Source: Pseudofabraea citricarpa (Eukaryota > Ascomycota > Leotiomycetes > Helotiales > Dermateaceae). From it: a stretch of 64,000 bases of DNA. Both the position numbers and the translations under genes were made by a program. Under the pieces are notes generated by a model, which was given only the letters and a program-made list of their open reading frames with translations, had not been told where the DNA came from and did not search any database. The DNA lies in NCBI GenBank assembly GCA_029641185.1, contig JAPWGK010000015.1, positions 558,001-622,000 of the forward strand, in the 5' to 3' direction. Position 1 is the stretch's first letter; each line of letters opens with the position of its first letter. Positions 10,713 through 20,974 of this stretch are shown piece after piece.

Positions 10713-11717
10713 ATGTCTTCCCCTCGACGCAGAATCGAGACTGATGTGAGTACAATAGTCATTCCAGTGATCGCAAGCACAAGGACTGACATGGCTTCTC
10801 TTTCCTCTTGAAGGTCATGAAGTAAGTTCTGCCATACTCACAGCCTAGCTGTTTCTTGTATAAACTTACTAATGTTTTTTGCAGAATGTATGCGACACAC
10901 GGCTAGCCACTTTAGCTATTTGCGATTTATACTTATGATATTACAGGCTCATGAGCGACTATGAAGTCACTCTCGTAAACGACAACAGTATGTTCTGCCT
11001 ATTCTGCGTCCTATGAGCTAATCTTAACCTCCAAATAGTGTATATATTCCCTGTCGACGACCGTACATCCCGACTTACAAAGAGTAAAGGCAGGAGTTTT
11101 ATGTCCGATTCAAGGGACCAGAAGAGAGTCAGTTTTATTCTCTGCAGAGACAACGAGTGTCGCTGATAGGAGTGTAGCGCCATTCCAGGGTGGTCTTTGG
11201 AAAGTCCATGTCGAACTCCCCGATCAATACCCATACAAATCACCAAGCATCGGCTTTGTCAACCGCATCTTCCACCCTAATATCGATGAGTTGTACGTCC
11301 TATCATGGTATGGAAAGAGGGTGGGCTCTAATAGGGTGTTAGGTCCGGTTCAGTCTGTCTCGATGTCATCAACCAAACTTGGTCCCCCATGTTTGATATG
11401 ATCAACATCTTCGAAGTCTTCCTCCCTCAACTTCTACGATATCCCAACCCTACCGATCCTTTGAATGGTGAGGCTGCCGCTTTGCTCATGCGTGAGCCCA
11501 AGAGTTACGATGCCAAGGTTAAAGGTGGGCTGTTTTCTTTTTTCTTCGCATAATATATCACGTACTAACCGGTTCAGAATATGTTAGCAAATATGCCAGC
11601 AAGGAGGCTGCCGACGAAGCCGGAGCTGAATCTGAATCAGATTCTGATATGTCTTCAGTCGGTAGTTTTGGTGATGACGACGACCAGGAGCCAGCAGGAC
11701 AGATGGAGGAAGTCTGA
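10713..11717 (+). CDS. UBC8: ubiquitin-conjugating enzyme E2 Ubc8 (GID/CTLH pathway)
   Basis: The E2 that works with the GID/CTLH ligase to degrade gluconeogenic enzymes (yeast Gid3; human UBE2H). I read nine exons: 10713-10745, 10814-10821, 10885-10887, 10947-10987, 11039-11039, 11090-11127, 11178-11292, 11343-11524 and 11578-11717, giving 186 residues. The UBC fold is complete, with the HPN motif (FHPNID) and catalytic Cys85 ([13 protein letters not shown]), followed by an acidic tail with Ser/Asp clusters as in Ubc8. Two exons are tiny: AAT (10885-10887) and a single T (11039). They are required to give K14-M15-L16-M17-S18-D19 and N28-M29-Q30-E31-F32, which match the spacing of yeast Ubc8 (KLLMSD, NDSMQEF). 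Skipping the 3-nt exon loses one residue but keeps frame; skipping the 1-nt exon breaks the frame. Confidence 0.95.
10885..10887 (+). other. UBC8: 3-nt microexon of UBC8
   Basis: The exon AAT lies between acceptor TTTTGCAG and donor GTATGC. It supplies the last base of Lys14 and the first two of Met15. The flanking introns are 63 and 59 nt with branch-like TACTAAT and CTTATGAT. Direct splicing of exon 2 to exon 4 is also in frame, but it would delete one residue conserved in length across Ubc8 proteins. Confidence 0.8.
11039..11039 (+). other. UBC8: 1-nt microexon of UBC8
   Basis: A single T lies between acceptor CCAAATAG (ending 11038) and donor GTATAT (starting 11040). It forms the middle base of the ATG for Met29 (A from exon 4, T, G from exon 6). 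Introns on both sides are 51 and 50 nt. I found no other GT-AG pairing in this interval that restores the frame into QEFYVRF. Confidence 0.8.
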
Positions 11718-12292
11718 AGTTGGCAGTTCTGCAATGATCCTTAAGATATACAATGCATGTTGACATGGTGTTCACCGGAGTTTCATGGGACGGTGGTTAG
11801 CAACGGGACGTGTGGCACCCTTTTTATCGTCTTGTTTTTTTCTCTTTTTTTTGTCGGAGTCAATCAAACTGGCAGGATGGTCGCATATTTCGCACTGAAT
11901 GGATGGGATCAGAGCTTTGTTTTTTTTTTGTTTTTTTTCTCTACCTCGCCTCACTTACCATGCATGGTGGATATCCTTGCTTTGGATCATGAGGTATAGC
12001 GTAGCCTTAGCATCTCATCTTCGCCTTTTTACTGGATCAGATGAGCAGACTTCATTTAAGTAGTTGAATGGAAAAGTCCAAGAAAATCTCAACTCATTCT
12101 GTCTATCTGATTTGCATATATACGTATTAGGTTGTCGATTCTCTAGGTTATTGGCAGCATTTTCTTGTCTGCAGCTAATGGATGCATGCCATTTTATAAT
12201 CACAAATGCAAACCTGGACTAAGGCGCGTGAAGTATATATATAACATGAAATTTACAAAGAGCAAACATTTTCAATAACAAGTATCAGGTCT

Positions 12293-12327
<35 letters not shown>

Positions 12328-13224
12328 TGAAGTGCAAGGTAAAGAGGTAAATGTATTGTTTTTGATCTCGTTGTTCTTCTTTGCTTAACTCAACTAAGCA
12401 AAATCGGTGTAATTTGTACGATAATATATATAGGTATATAGAGGATCCACTTCGTCTTCTATCGAACGGGAATCGGACGACCAACAGATCGCATAATTGT
12501 GTTTACTCTATCTGATAGTTCCTCTAGTTATAAAAGCCCTTGGCCTTTCTTCCAACCCCTATCGCTAGTTATAAATTCCTGTTATTTGGCATTCGGCGTT
12601 CCCACTTGGCTTTTCTATACGAATGTTCCTCGACAGCTGGAATCAGTGGATGATATAAAAAGTGCGGAAGGGTTATTTCTTTTCTTGCGACTCGTTGAAA
12701 AGGATCAACTGATCTACCCACTTAGGTGCTCAAGTAAGATAAGATAAGTATGACTAGTATCTGAGAATCTACACAAACCCACTGGTAATCATATTCAACA
12801 GAAGACCTGTTTGGTCATTTCTTGAGTTTACAGAGGCGACTGGGTATAATATAATCCCTTAATATAAAAATACATTGTCCATATGTATATTTCCTTCGGC
12901 AAAATGTAGATATATATCCATCCCTTTGCTCCATCGATATCCTATATTGTATCCCATACCCTCATAGCATCAATAAACACCATATCATACACCCGTGTTC
13001 GTTTTTGATCCCAACTGTTAAACTCCCGCTCGAGTCCAGCCCATAGAACCCCCAGGGTTCGTTCAGCAGTCCAAAACTCCACCAAAACAAGAAACAAGAA
13101 GAAAAGAAATTGGTATCTCAAGCGTTAGCCACTGCCGTCCCCCAAGCCTTTTATGATTCCCTAAACGCCTCTCAACTCAGATCTGAAAACCTCAAGCTCA
13201 TCCTTCCATGGTCCACCTCCCTCA
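11718..13224. other. intergenic UBC8 / rhodopsin-domain gene
   Basis: No gene is recognised. It holds poly-T-rich stretches at about 11830-11945 (the UBC8 3' flank), an AG microsatellite at 12297-12322, and AT-rich sequence with TATATA words near 12425 and 12890. Confidence 0.5.
12297..12322. repeat. (AG)13 microsatellite
   Basis: An uninterrupted AG dinucleotide run of 26 bases, followed by AAAGATGAAG. It lies in non-coding sequence. Confidence 0.9.
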
Positions 13225-14723
13225 TTATGAAATCCGAACCATAGTCGTCTTTGTAATCCCACCAGCATCCTCTCCATCCAATCCGCTCAGAGAACGATGC
13301 TGCACCCTCTGCAGCGGTGGTAGGATGTTAACCTGGCTCGCATTATCATCATCGTCCTCGCCAATGCTCTGTTCGAGACGGCTTTTCGGACCTTTGCCCC
13401 ACGGCATGCGGCGATTCCCACCTTCGAGGTCAGTTTCTGTGCTGTTGCCACCGATCACTGAGACGGTAACGCCATAATCAATTTTCTTGTTTGTCGTAGA
13501 GGCTGCGCTGCGGAGATATTCGAGCTTGACATCGTCTTCCTGTTGTTGGTAGTAGTGGTGTGCGGGATTGGTATTGCTGCGGAGGCCGGATCGTTGGGCG
13601 ATGCTGGATACGGTGTCGGAGAGAAAAGCAAAGAGAGGGCGGATTGAGGGCAAGCAGGCTGCAAGGATGCCGGTGTTGAATTCTATGCTGTGGGATTGTT
13701 AGGAAGCCTTTCATTTGAAATAGGAAGCTGCAGTTTCTTACTCGTTCCAGACTTGATATGAGTTATGGAATGAATAGTCGGGATCGTCGAAGAATCCAGC
13801 TAGGAGGACCGTCTTGACAATTGCTGCTGCGCATGCACTTTTTAACATGTTAGCAATTGCTGCCATTCTCTTTACATGTCATACGTACAAGTAACTTAGA
13901 CTTAAAACACAAAGTATAGAGACCTTTACTCTCTTGTTCATCTGTAAACCCAAGATGAGAGGGATTGGAAGAGTCGCAAAGACAAAGTCAGTGACAATAT
14001 TTGTTACTATGGCATTGTTAATAATTGCAACATCGAAAAGAGGCACTGTGAACTTACTACCGTTGAAAAGCGCAATGGACTTGTATGTAGGTACTGAGTA
14101 GCACTTCGCCGTTGTACGAGCCGAGAACTCCCACGCTGCATAGATTGGCACACACTGAAAGATCAATGTACCAGCGCAAGCCAACGTGAAAATAATCAAG
14201 AAGACAATCCAAGTAACAATAAACCGCTATTGAATGTAAGAATAGCCCAGCAAGAAATGGAGCCCAGATTGATATACCTTGTAGTTTGGAGTCTGGACCA
14301 GCCGAAGAAGGAAAAAGCCAACGGAAATCTTCACACTCGAAATCCCAACTACGATAACAATGGCGTGGAAGTAGGACCAGTGCATGACCTTTACGAAATT
14401 AGACATGAGATGCGGATTCCCGATGTGCTCTCCTATGCCAAGTTCAACTTGAGCTACAAAGGAGATGAAACAGAATATTGTGCAGAGCTGATTTGTTTTT
14501 AGCTGCTACTCGTTGGAATTGCTCATGATAGACATACCAGAGCAAAGACCATGATATAATCATCGGTTCCCATGGTTTTGAGCATCACTGCCCTCACATA
14601 TAACCTTGCAATTACAACCACGCATGATATCGCTGTGACGAAGCCGGTGTACGCCAAAATATTCGAGCCATTCGACTCCAGTGATACCGGAGGGAGCGGC
14701 GCTGTTTGCCTTGTCGATAGCAT
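13225..14723 (-). CDS. seven-helix integral membrane protein, fungal rhodopsin-domain (Pth11/SAT4-like) family
   Basis: A plasma-membrane-type protein of the large fungal family often annotated as 'integral membrane protein' or 'rhodopsin domain-containing protein'; roles are mostly unknown, some members are receptors. Exons are 14723-14538, 14487-14278, 14226-14058, 14006-13889, 13837-13742 and 13687-13225, giving 413 residues. Hydrophobic segments alternate with short loops over about residues 20-290. Family hallmarks are an early MGTDDYIMVFA stretch, an extracellular Cys-bearing loop, NIVTDFVFATLPIPLI, and an ACLPSIRPLFAFLSD ending before the cytoplasmic tail. The tail of about 120 residues is polar, with an acidic stretch (GEDDDDNAS). 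All five introns are 50-54 nt and keep frame. Confidence 0.87.
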
Positions 14724-17053
14724 ATTTGAACAAGGACAGAAAGAGAATTGTCAGGCTCGAGAACGCAATTTCATGAGAAGACCAAGTCTCTAATACAGAA
14801 TTGTGCTTTTAGCTAAGAATTTCATTGTTTGGGCCACGTAAAGACCAGTGTGCCCTATATGAACACAGATATGAGCAATATACATCATGCGGGGATGAAC
14901 AGGGCCATCCAGAACTTCCATCAGGAGTTTGCACCCTGGTATACACCATCGAATCACCAGGCCTTCCATGTCAAGGATGGAACTTCCATACCCCTTCAAG
15001 CGAGATGATAGATATTCCATAGCATAGAACAAAAGGAACGAACGAGCCAAGTTTCCAGAATCTAGGATGTCGCGTCTCAAGGAAAGTAAGATATGTTCTC
15101 TTGAGACGTGTGCAACCAGCTCCGTGAAGTCGGTCTCGGGGCATCAGGCAAAATACGGAAGGTTAGCAGAAAGCTGAGCCTGCACCTGCAGCGGCTGAAG
15201 TCGCCCTCGTCTGGCTTTCTCCCGTCCCTGTTCTGAAGACCGGACTTTTCCTCCACATTAGCCGAGTGGTTGAGTTTCGACCCTGTCCCACCAAGAACTC
15301 CGGCAGCTTTGAACCGCCCGACATATTAGATTGCCATCCAATCATCTTCGCTCGTTAACACCAGGCTGAAGTGACATCTTGAAATACCTGGTAGAGAAAT
15401 GGGATCTTCCTGAGACTCCACAAAAGGATCGACCGATGAAAACTCTGTGCTCTAGTTCTTCAGATTGCTTTTCGACCGGAACAACAGTGGTGCATGTTGA
15501 AAACGTAACCTTTAAGTGAGAAACCAAAACAAACATTGCAGATTTGAAGGCACTGGCTGTAGCACCCGTCTGAACTCAAGCGTACGTACCCCAAACGTTG
15601 GCTTGGTTCCACAAACCGTTATCCCGTCATGCGCACTACCGGTACTGCAATAACCCCTCAAAGCATGAACAGACGAGGCGCAGAGGTCTCTGATTTGTAG
15701 AGCAGTAGAACAAGAGCCGTTTTATCGCATTGCGTGTCTTACCTTTTCAGCCTGGAATTATATGATACTGGCTAGGCGGGAGGAAACAGACTTGAACAGG
15801 TGAGTCTCGAAAAGGCTATTGATCGTAGCAAGAACCAGAAAGCACCAAAGTTCGGATACCGAGTCCAATTGAACCAACTCTCATGGAGGGGAAATGGGCT
15901 GGTATTGGGTATCTGACTTACAGCATAAGACGACCTGGTGATCGTAGATCATCGCCACGAATAGACGTGGCCTGAGGTGGAACACCACAACACAACAGTC
16001 CTTCAAGACAAGATGGAACGTGTTCTGCAAAATTTCCATCCAACTAGATTTCTCGAGGCATCATGGAAGGATAGGTAGTGAGGCTCAGGCGGGAACAACT
16101 GATGATTTGAGACCGAGAGAAAATAACTCAGTCGGCCCATAGGACTAGTGTCGATATGCATTCTTGTACCAAAGGCACCTGGTTCTCCGGCTGCAAATTC
16201 TGGAGGAGAGCTCCGTGTTCCCCGTATCCCCTGATCCCCGGGGCGGTGCGAGGTCGGTGTGTCAAGGCAACGCATATTGCTGCAAGCCAACATGACGGGT
16301 TGGCTTGGCTTGCGGGGGACATGATTGGTTGTCGTGTTAGCAGTTGGTTGCTTTTTTCTCCTGGGATATTCTGGGAACAGATTGGGGTCGCAAAGTATGT
16401 CGAAGGTCTAGATGATGAGTACGAGGTACGGTAGATGACGATGTTGATATGTGGTGACTTCTGGGGGCAGGAGAAGGTTTGTTTATGGTGGTTTGAGATA
16501 TAGGCGTACTGGTCGTTATGAGGCTTGTGGTTGTCCGTGGGGTGAAGTCAATCTAGAGTTTAGCGCGATCGCTTCGAGGGTTGCAGCCGAGCTCGCCACC
16601 ATTGACCAGCCGTCTTTTGGTTACGGTGGCCGGTCAGCTTCTAGCGCACTGATGCTGATGGGAGATCGTCCACCCGAACCACGAACCACGAACCAAGAAC
16701 CATGAACCATACTTCACCATACAATCGGCCTTGATCTCACGATGCTCGTGTGGTAGTAGCATACCGTGTGATACACCAGCTATGGCGAGAAGGAGGTATG
16801 CAAAGCAATCTTACTGTACGAAAGGCACTATTGAGCTTACAAAAACGCGATAGGTCTATCATTCATACATGGGAGGGGGCAGCGTAAGCTGCAGCCTTAG
16901 AGGCTGAATATCCGAATTCACTGTACGAAGCAAACCATGCGTCGGACGGTCGAGAGAAAGCTCTCAATTCTCCAACACTGGCCAGGGTTGTGACTGAAGA
17001 ACTTGAAAAGGCAGTCATGTCCCGGTCCAATAACCGGGCCAAATCTGAGCATT

Positions 17054-17104
<51 letters not shown>

Positions 17105-17843
17105 CACGCATTTCTCCGATGTCCCATGCCCACCCATAATATGCACGTCCTTGCGAGAAGTCCTGGGGAATCCGTCTACGGCCTGTCGTCCTCTCAGCCT
17201 GAATCTACAATGCCGGTCCCGAAGCCAAGGATTGGACAATTAAAAAGTCCATCAAGGGTGCACAACTTCTTGCCAAGGTCCCGGATTGCAATTTCATCTC
17301 CTGTGCCTCCTCCATACTTGCGTTGGTAGCGTCTTCCTTTCCCACTCACTGCTGTTGCATCCGAGAATTGCGGAGCGCATGCTCAAGCTGTCCGCTGCCC
17401 CGCGACGGTCCGCAAATCATGCACCGCCTTGTGGCAGAGCCGGTTTTTTTTAACTTTCGATATTTTCTATGCTCTACTTATTCCCAATTCCACATTGAAC
17501 TTGTTGGTGGCGACATATACTTGCTGGGATGATGGTACCCGTTGTTGATAGCATCTGCCAGTCAGAACAAGCAACTCAAGACTTACTACTTTAAGCGACA
17601 TGCGTACATGGGACTCTCGCATGTACAGTAGTTTAAAATGTCATCAGGACCAAAGGTCAATCTTCAAGGTCAGATCTCCGAGCCTACAAAGTCAAATACT
17701 GCTTGGCATGCTATCATGCTAGAGAGAAATTACTCCGTTTTCACAATAATACAGCAAGTATCCGGCTCTCCTCGTGGCACCAAGGGCTCTGTTGATTTAG
17801 TCTTGCATCCGTCTTGATTAAACGCAGTATCACACCAGTAAAG
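14724..17843. other. 3.1-kb region with no recognised gene
   Basis: Only short ORFs without domains are present on either strand. It contains the long GT microsatellite at 17057-17102. No tRNA, transposase or repeat ends were recognised. The right end is the promoter of the tyrosinase gene. Confidence 0.45.
17057..17102. repeat. (GT)23 microsatellite
   Basis: A perfect GT run of 46 bases, continuing one more G. It generates artificial Cys-Val and His-Thr ORFs in all frames that are not genes. Confidence 0.95.
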
Positions 17844-19356
17844 ATGCTTCTCAACCTTCTGTCAGTTCTGGTCTCTGCGGCTGCTTTGGTCCAACCCATC
17901 TTAGCGTGGTCTCCAGAGCCGACTTTTGAGACGGATTTTCTGGCTGCTCGAGGCTTGTGGAGGCTTGCTCAGTACCAGTCGAAAGGCATCTCGGATGGCT
18001 GCACCTTAGCTAATGCTGCTGTCCGTAGAGATTGGTAAGTTGTAAACATCTAACACTCCCGCCTGTTCTAACACCGCCACGCAGGACAACTCTTCAGCCC
18101 AAGGAGCGTAAGGCATACACGGATGCCGTACGCTGTCTTCAGAATAAGCCTGCACTCAGCGATCCTGTTCTCGTACCCGGAGCGAAGAGTCGTTACGATG
18201 ACTTCGTCGCTGTGCATATCAACCAAACCTTTTCCATCCACGCAACAGTAAGAGCAAACCACCTTGAGATTATCGCATTAACTGACAATATCAAGGCAAA
18301 CTTCCTTACTTGGCATCGCTTGTTCACCTGGACATATGAGAAGGCGTTGAGAGAGGAGTGCGGGTAAGGAAATCATGTCACATTATGCTGTGTGTAAGGC
18401 TGACGGTTTGTAAAGATATGCCGGCTACCAGCCATACTGGAATTGGGGCAAGACTGCAATTGATCCCATCAATTCGCCGGTAAGAAGATGCCCCTAAATT
18501 GATCTTGCCCGAATCCTCACTTACAAATTATTAGTTGTTCGATGGGAGTGCCTATAGTATGGGTGGAAATGGAGTTTTCGCACCACACAATTGTACCAAT
18601 GCGCTCCCAAACAACCTCAATTGTATTCCTCCAGGAGTTGGTGGAGGATGTGTTCAAACTGGTCCATTTAAGAAGTAAGTGAACGGACTGCAATTCCAGA
18701 TTCTTTGGCTGATGATTTTCAAGCATGAGTGTCAACCTGGGCCCAGTGTTCCCTTCACTTGCTGCAGAAGGCGTCGTTCCTTCAGCCTCGCTACTCGCGT
18801 ACAACCCTCGCTGCCTTAGACGTGATGTAAATCCCTGGGTCTCAAGCAACTGGACCAGGGACTCCGACTCTTCCTCGTTAATCAAGAACAGCCAAGATGT
18901 ATACTGGTTTCAAACGTAAGTAACTGCTAATCTTGTGCGGAGGTGTACTGACACTTTTAGAATGATGCAAGGTAACAACTTTGAGGGTGGCTTCTATGGG
19001 GTTCACTCGGGAGGGTTTGTGGTCCTTCTTTCCTCTCTTTCGTTCCATGTTGTCTAATATGAAATAGGCATTACACTGTTGGCGGTGATCCAGGTGGAGA
19101 CTTCTTTGCCAGTCCTGGCGACCCAGCTTTCTATCTACACCACGGCCAGATTGATCGAACATACTGGATCTGGCAGAATCAGGATCTGGCAAATCGCCAG
19201 AATAGTATCAGTGGCACAATAACACTCAGTAATTCGCCACCAAGCAGGAATGGCACACTTGAAGATTGGCTTGATATGGGGGTTTTGGGGACCTCGTTAC
19301 AAATCAAGGATACCATGAGCACCACTGCCGGGCCATTCTGCTATATTTACGTCTAG
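17844..19356 (+). CDS. secreted tyrosinase / catechol oxidase (type-3 copper)
   Basis: A binuclear copper enzyme oxidising phenols or catechols outside the cell. Residues 1-21 form a signal peptide (hydrophobic core LLSVLVSAAALV, cut near ILA-W); an in-frame ATG at 17814 would put charged residues before it. I read eight exons: 17844-18034, 18085-18247, 18296-18363, 18416-18479, 18535-18674, 18724-18915, 18961-19014 and 19068-19356, giving 386 residues. CuA ligands are H108, H116 and H125 (AVHINQTFSIHAT then FLTWHR); CuB is HSGGH plus LHHGQIDR. The 48-nt intron at 18248-18295 contains no stop and stays in frame if retained, but removing it gives the H-x7-H-x8-H spacing expected of the family. 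There is no long C-terminal latency domain, as in short fungal tyrosinases. N-glycosylation sequons are present. Confidence 0.92.
18248..18295 (+). other. frame-preserving 48-nt intron inside the CuA site
   Basis: The donor is GTAAGA, the branch-like sequence TTAACTGAC and the acceptor TCAAG. Retention adds 16 residues between the second and third CuA histidines without a stop codon. Confidence 0.75.
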
Positions 19357-19903
19357 AACTAGGCTTTCCCGGCGGTTCTGTTATTCTCGTGTATATATGG
19401 GCCAGGGTGAGAGGTTATTTTCCAAGTCTGTGATAATGCTGCACAAGACAGACTTCCAAGCACATAATAACTTTGTAATTTGATAGCCAACGCTATCCAA
19501 GAGAAGCATCCAAATAGAACTTGCGCCATTTTTCAGACTTTAGGATTAGTTCTTGAAGTGATGTGTTGTGGTATCCAAGGTGCTAGCGCTGTCTGCTATG
19601 CTTCAAACAAATTGGTTACGTTTCATGTAGAGCCTCATTTAACTGCCGACCAGTTACCAAGAGTCTCGGTACGCACCGATATCTTTTATCCTGTCTTGGG
19701 GATCTTAAACACGGAAGATCGGGTTCATCCTGTATCCTTGCATCTGAAGCTTCTGGAGTTTTGATGCCATTAAGGTTACAGTACAGCATTATAATGCTGG
19801 CATGCGATCAAATGCTATAGAAATGCCGGTTAACGCCTCCCAGGGTATCGTTTTGATGCAATCACTATCCAAATCCCGAAACAGTATTCGATGGACATGC
19901 CCG
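19357..19903. other. intergenic tyrosinase / SAF4 (convergent)
   Basis: This is the 3' flank of two convergent genes. A 94-codon ORF at 19480-19764 has no recognisable domain and is probably chance. Confidence 0.4.
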
Positions 19904-20974
19904 TCAGTCTGAATCATAATCGACAAGACCAGCCCCAGCTGCAGATGCAATAGCATCGTCATCATCTGTCAAGGCTACAACTGGTGGTTCAGATGGTTCA
20001 CGCTTCCTCTTCAAGCCTGGCAAGGATGGCTTTGGTGTTGGTTTTGCAGTACTGGCAACTAAGAAGGGGTCCATGGCAGCTCTAGTATTGCCTCGTATCT
20101 CTGCGATGACGTCGGCTGTCATCTTCTTTGCTCTCTCCTCAGACTTCAACAGCTTCGTACTTTTAGGTGCCTTGGCCTTTGGCTTTGGTGTCGTATCCGT
20201 GGCAGCAAATAGAGGTTTCGAAATGGCTTTAGTCACTGCCGTTTCCTGACTTATCTCACCAAATTCAATGAACCCGGCTCTTCTGACATCGTCTTCATGT
20301 TCCGGGAGGAGATCGAGACCAAGACTCATTTTATCTTGCAACGCAGAGGTAACTCCCGCTGCTTTTTCCCTTTGCTTCCGGCCCACTCTGAAATCACGTC
20401 GTAATCTTTGGTTCCTCTCATACGGATCTTCCCACTGCTCAGATAGATCCTGCAGCTCTTCCAACCGCTTCTTGCTCTGATCCATTCTCTTTTTGTCTTC
20501 CACCTTTCCCTCGAGTGCTGCAAAGGCATTGTTCCGTAAAGCCTCTCTCTCTTCCTCGGTCAAGATCTTGATATCTCCCTCAACGACCTTATCCTCACCA
20601 AGATCCCGTTTTCTCGCACCTTCGGTCACCACATAAGCAGTATTTTTCGGGTCGGTCTTGATTTCAATCCACCCTCCACACGCCACATGCTTCATGCGGA
20701 AGCTGTAGATGGGCGTAGAATAATACTTTCCAACATTCTTCTTCTCGGCATTGAAGCGCACGCCCTGACCGATAATCGTCGGCTTGGGACATGTTGTGCA
20801 CCAGATGGGAAAGGGCATCTCAAAACGCACTGTCAAGATGCCTTGTGAGATCTTTTTGGCGCGACTGCCTAACGCGTGTTTCCCTGCCAGCTTGTTTCCG
20901 CTGATCAGCCCCTCCTGATCTGGAGGGACATACTTGCCCATATTGAAGCCCTGCATCTTGAACGGCACTGGCAC
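19904..20974 (-). CDS. saf4: CWC16-family splicing factor, Saf4/CCDC130 type
   Basis: A spliceosome-associated protein of the Cwc16 family (Yju2/CCDC94 and Saf4/CCDC130), acting in the nucleus. Single exon, 356 residues. The N-terminal signature is nearly complete: MGKYVPPDQEG, then KISQGILTVRFEMPFPIWC, the zinc site C-x2-C (WCTTC), GVRFNAEKKNVGKYYSTPIYSFRMK and a second ligand pair that reads H-x2-C (HVAC) instead of C-x2-C. A long charged helical region follows (about residues 135-215), and the tail is Lys/Pro-rich and ends in acidic residues. The ATG at 20956 (MQGFNMGKYVPP) is an equally good start, since relatives commonly begin there. The GQGVRF spacing and the long coiled tail favour CCDC130 over Yju2. 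Confidence 0.9.
   Translation of the reverse strand: MPVPFKMQGFNMGKYVPPDQEGLISGNKLAGKHALGSRAKKISQGILTVRFEMPFPIWCTTCPKPTIIGQGVRFNAEKKNVGKYYSTPIYSFRMKHVACGGWIEIKTDPKNTAYVVTEGARKRDLGEDKVVEGDIKILTEEEREALRNNAFAALEGKVEDKKRMDQSKKRLEELQDLSEQWEDPYERNQRLRRDFRVGRKQREKAAGVTSALQDKMSLGLDLLPEHEDDVRRAGFIEFGEISQETAVTKAISKPLFAATDTTPKPKAKAPKSTKLLKSEERAKKMTADVIAEIRGNTRAAMDPFLVASTAKPTPKPSLPGLKRKREPSEPPVVALTDDDDAIASAAGAGLVDYDSD

Noticed and set aside
15255..15320. Stretch resembling a serine tRNA start (GCCGAGTGGTTGAG)
   Set aside because: Only the D-arm-like part matches; no T-loop GGTTCGAATCC or acceptor pairing could be found.
16863..17329. ORFs with long Cys-Val or His-Thr runs
   Set aside because: Produced by translation of the GT microsatellite in different frames.
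19480..19764. 94-codon ORF after tyrosinase
   Set aside because: No domain, lies in the space between convergent 3' ends, composition not gene-like.
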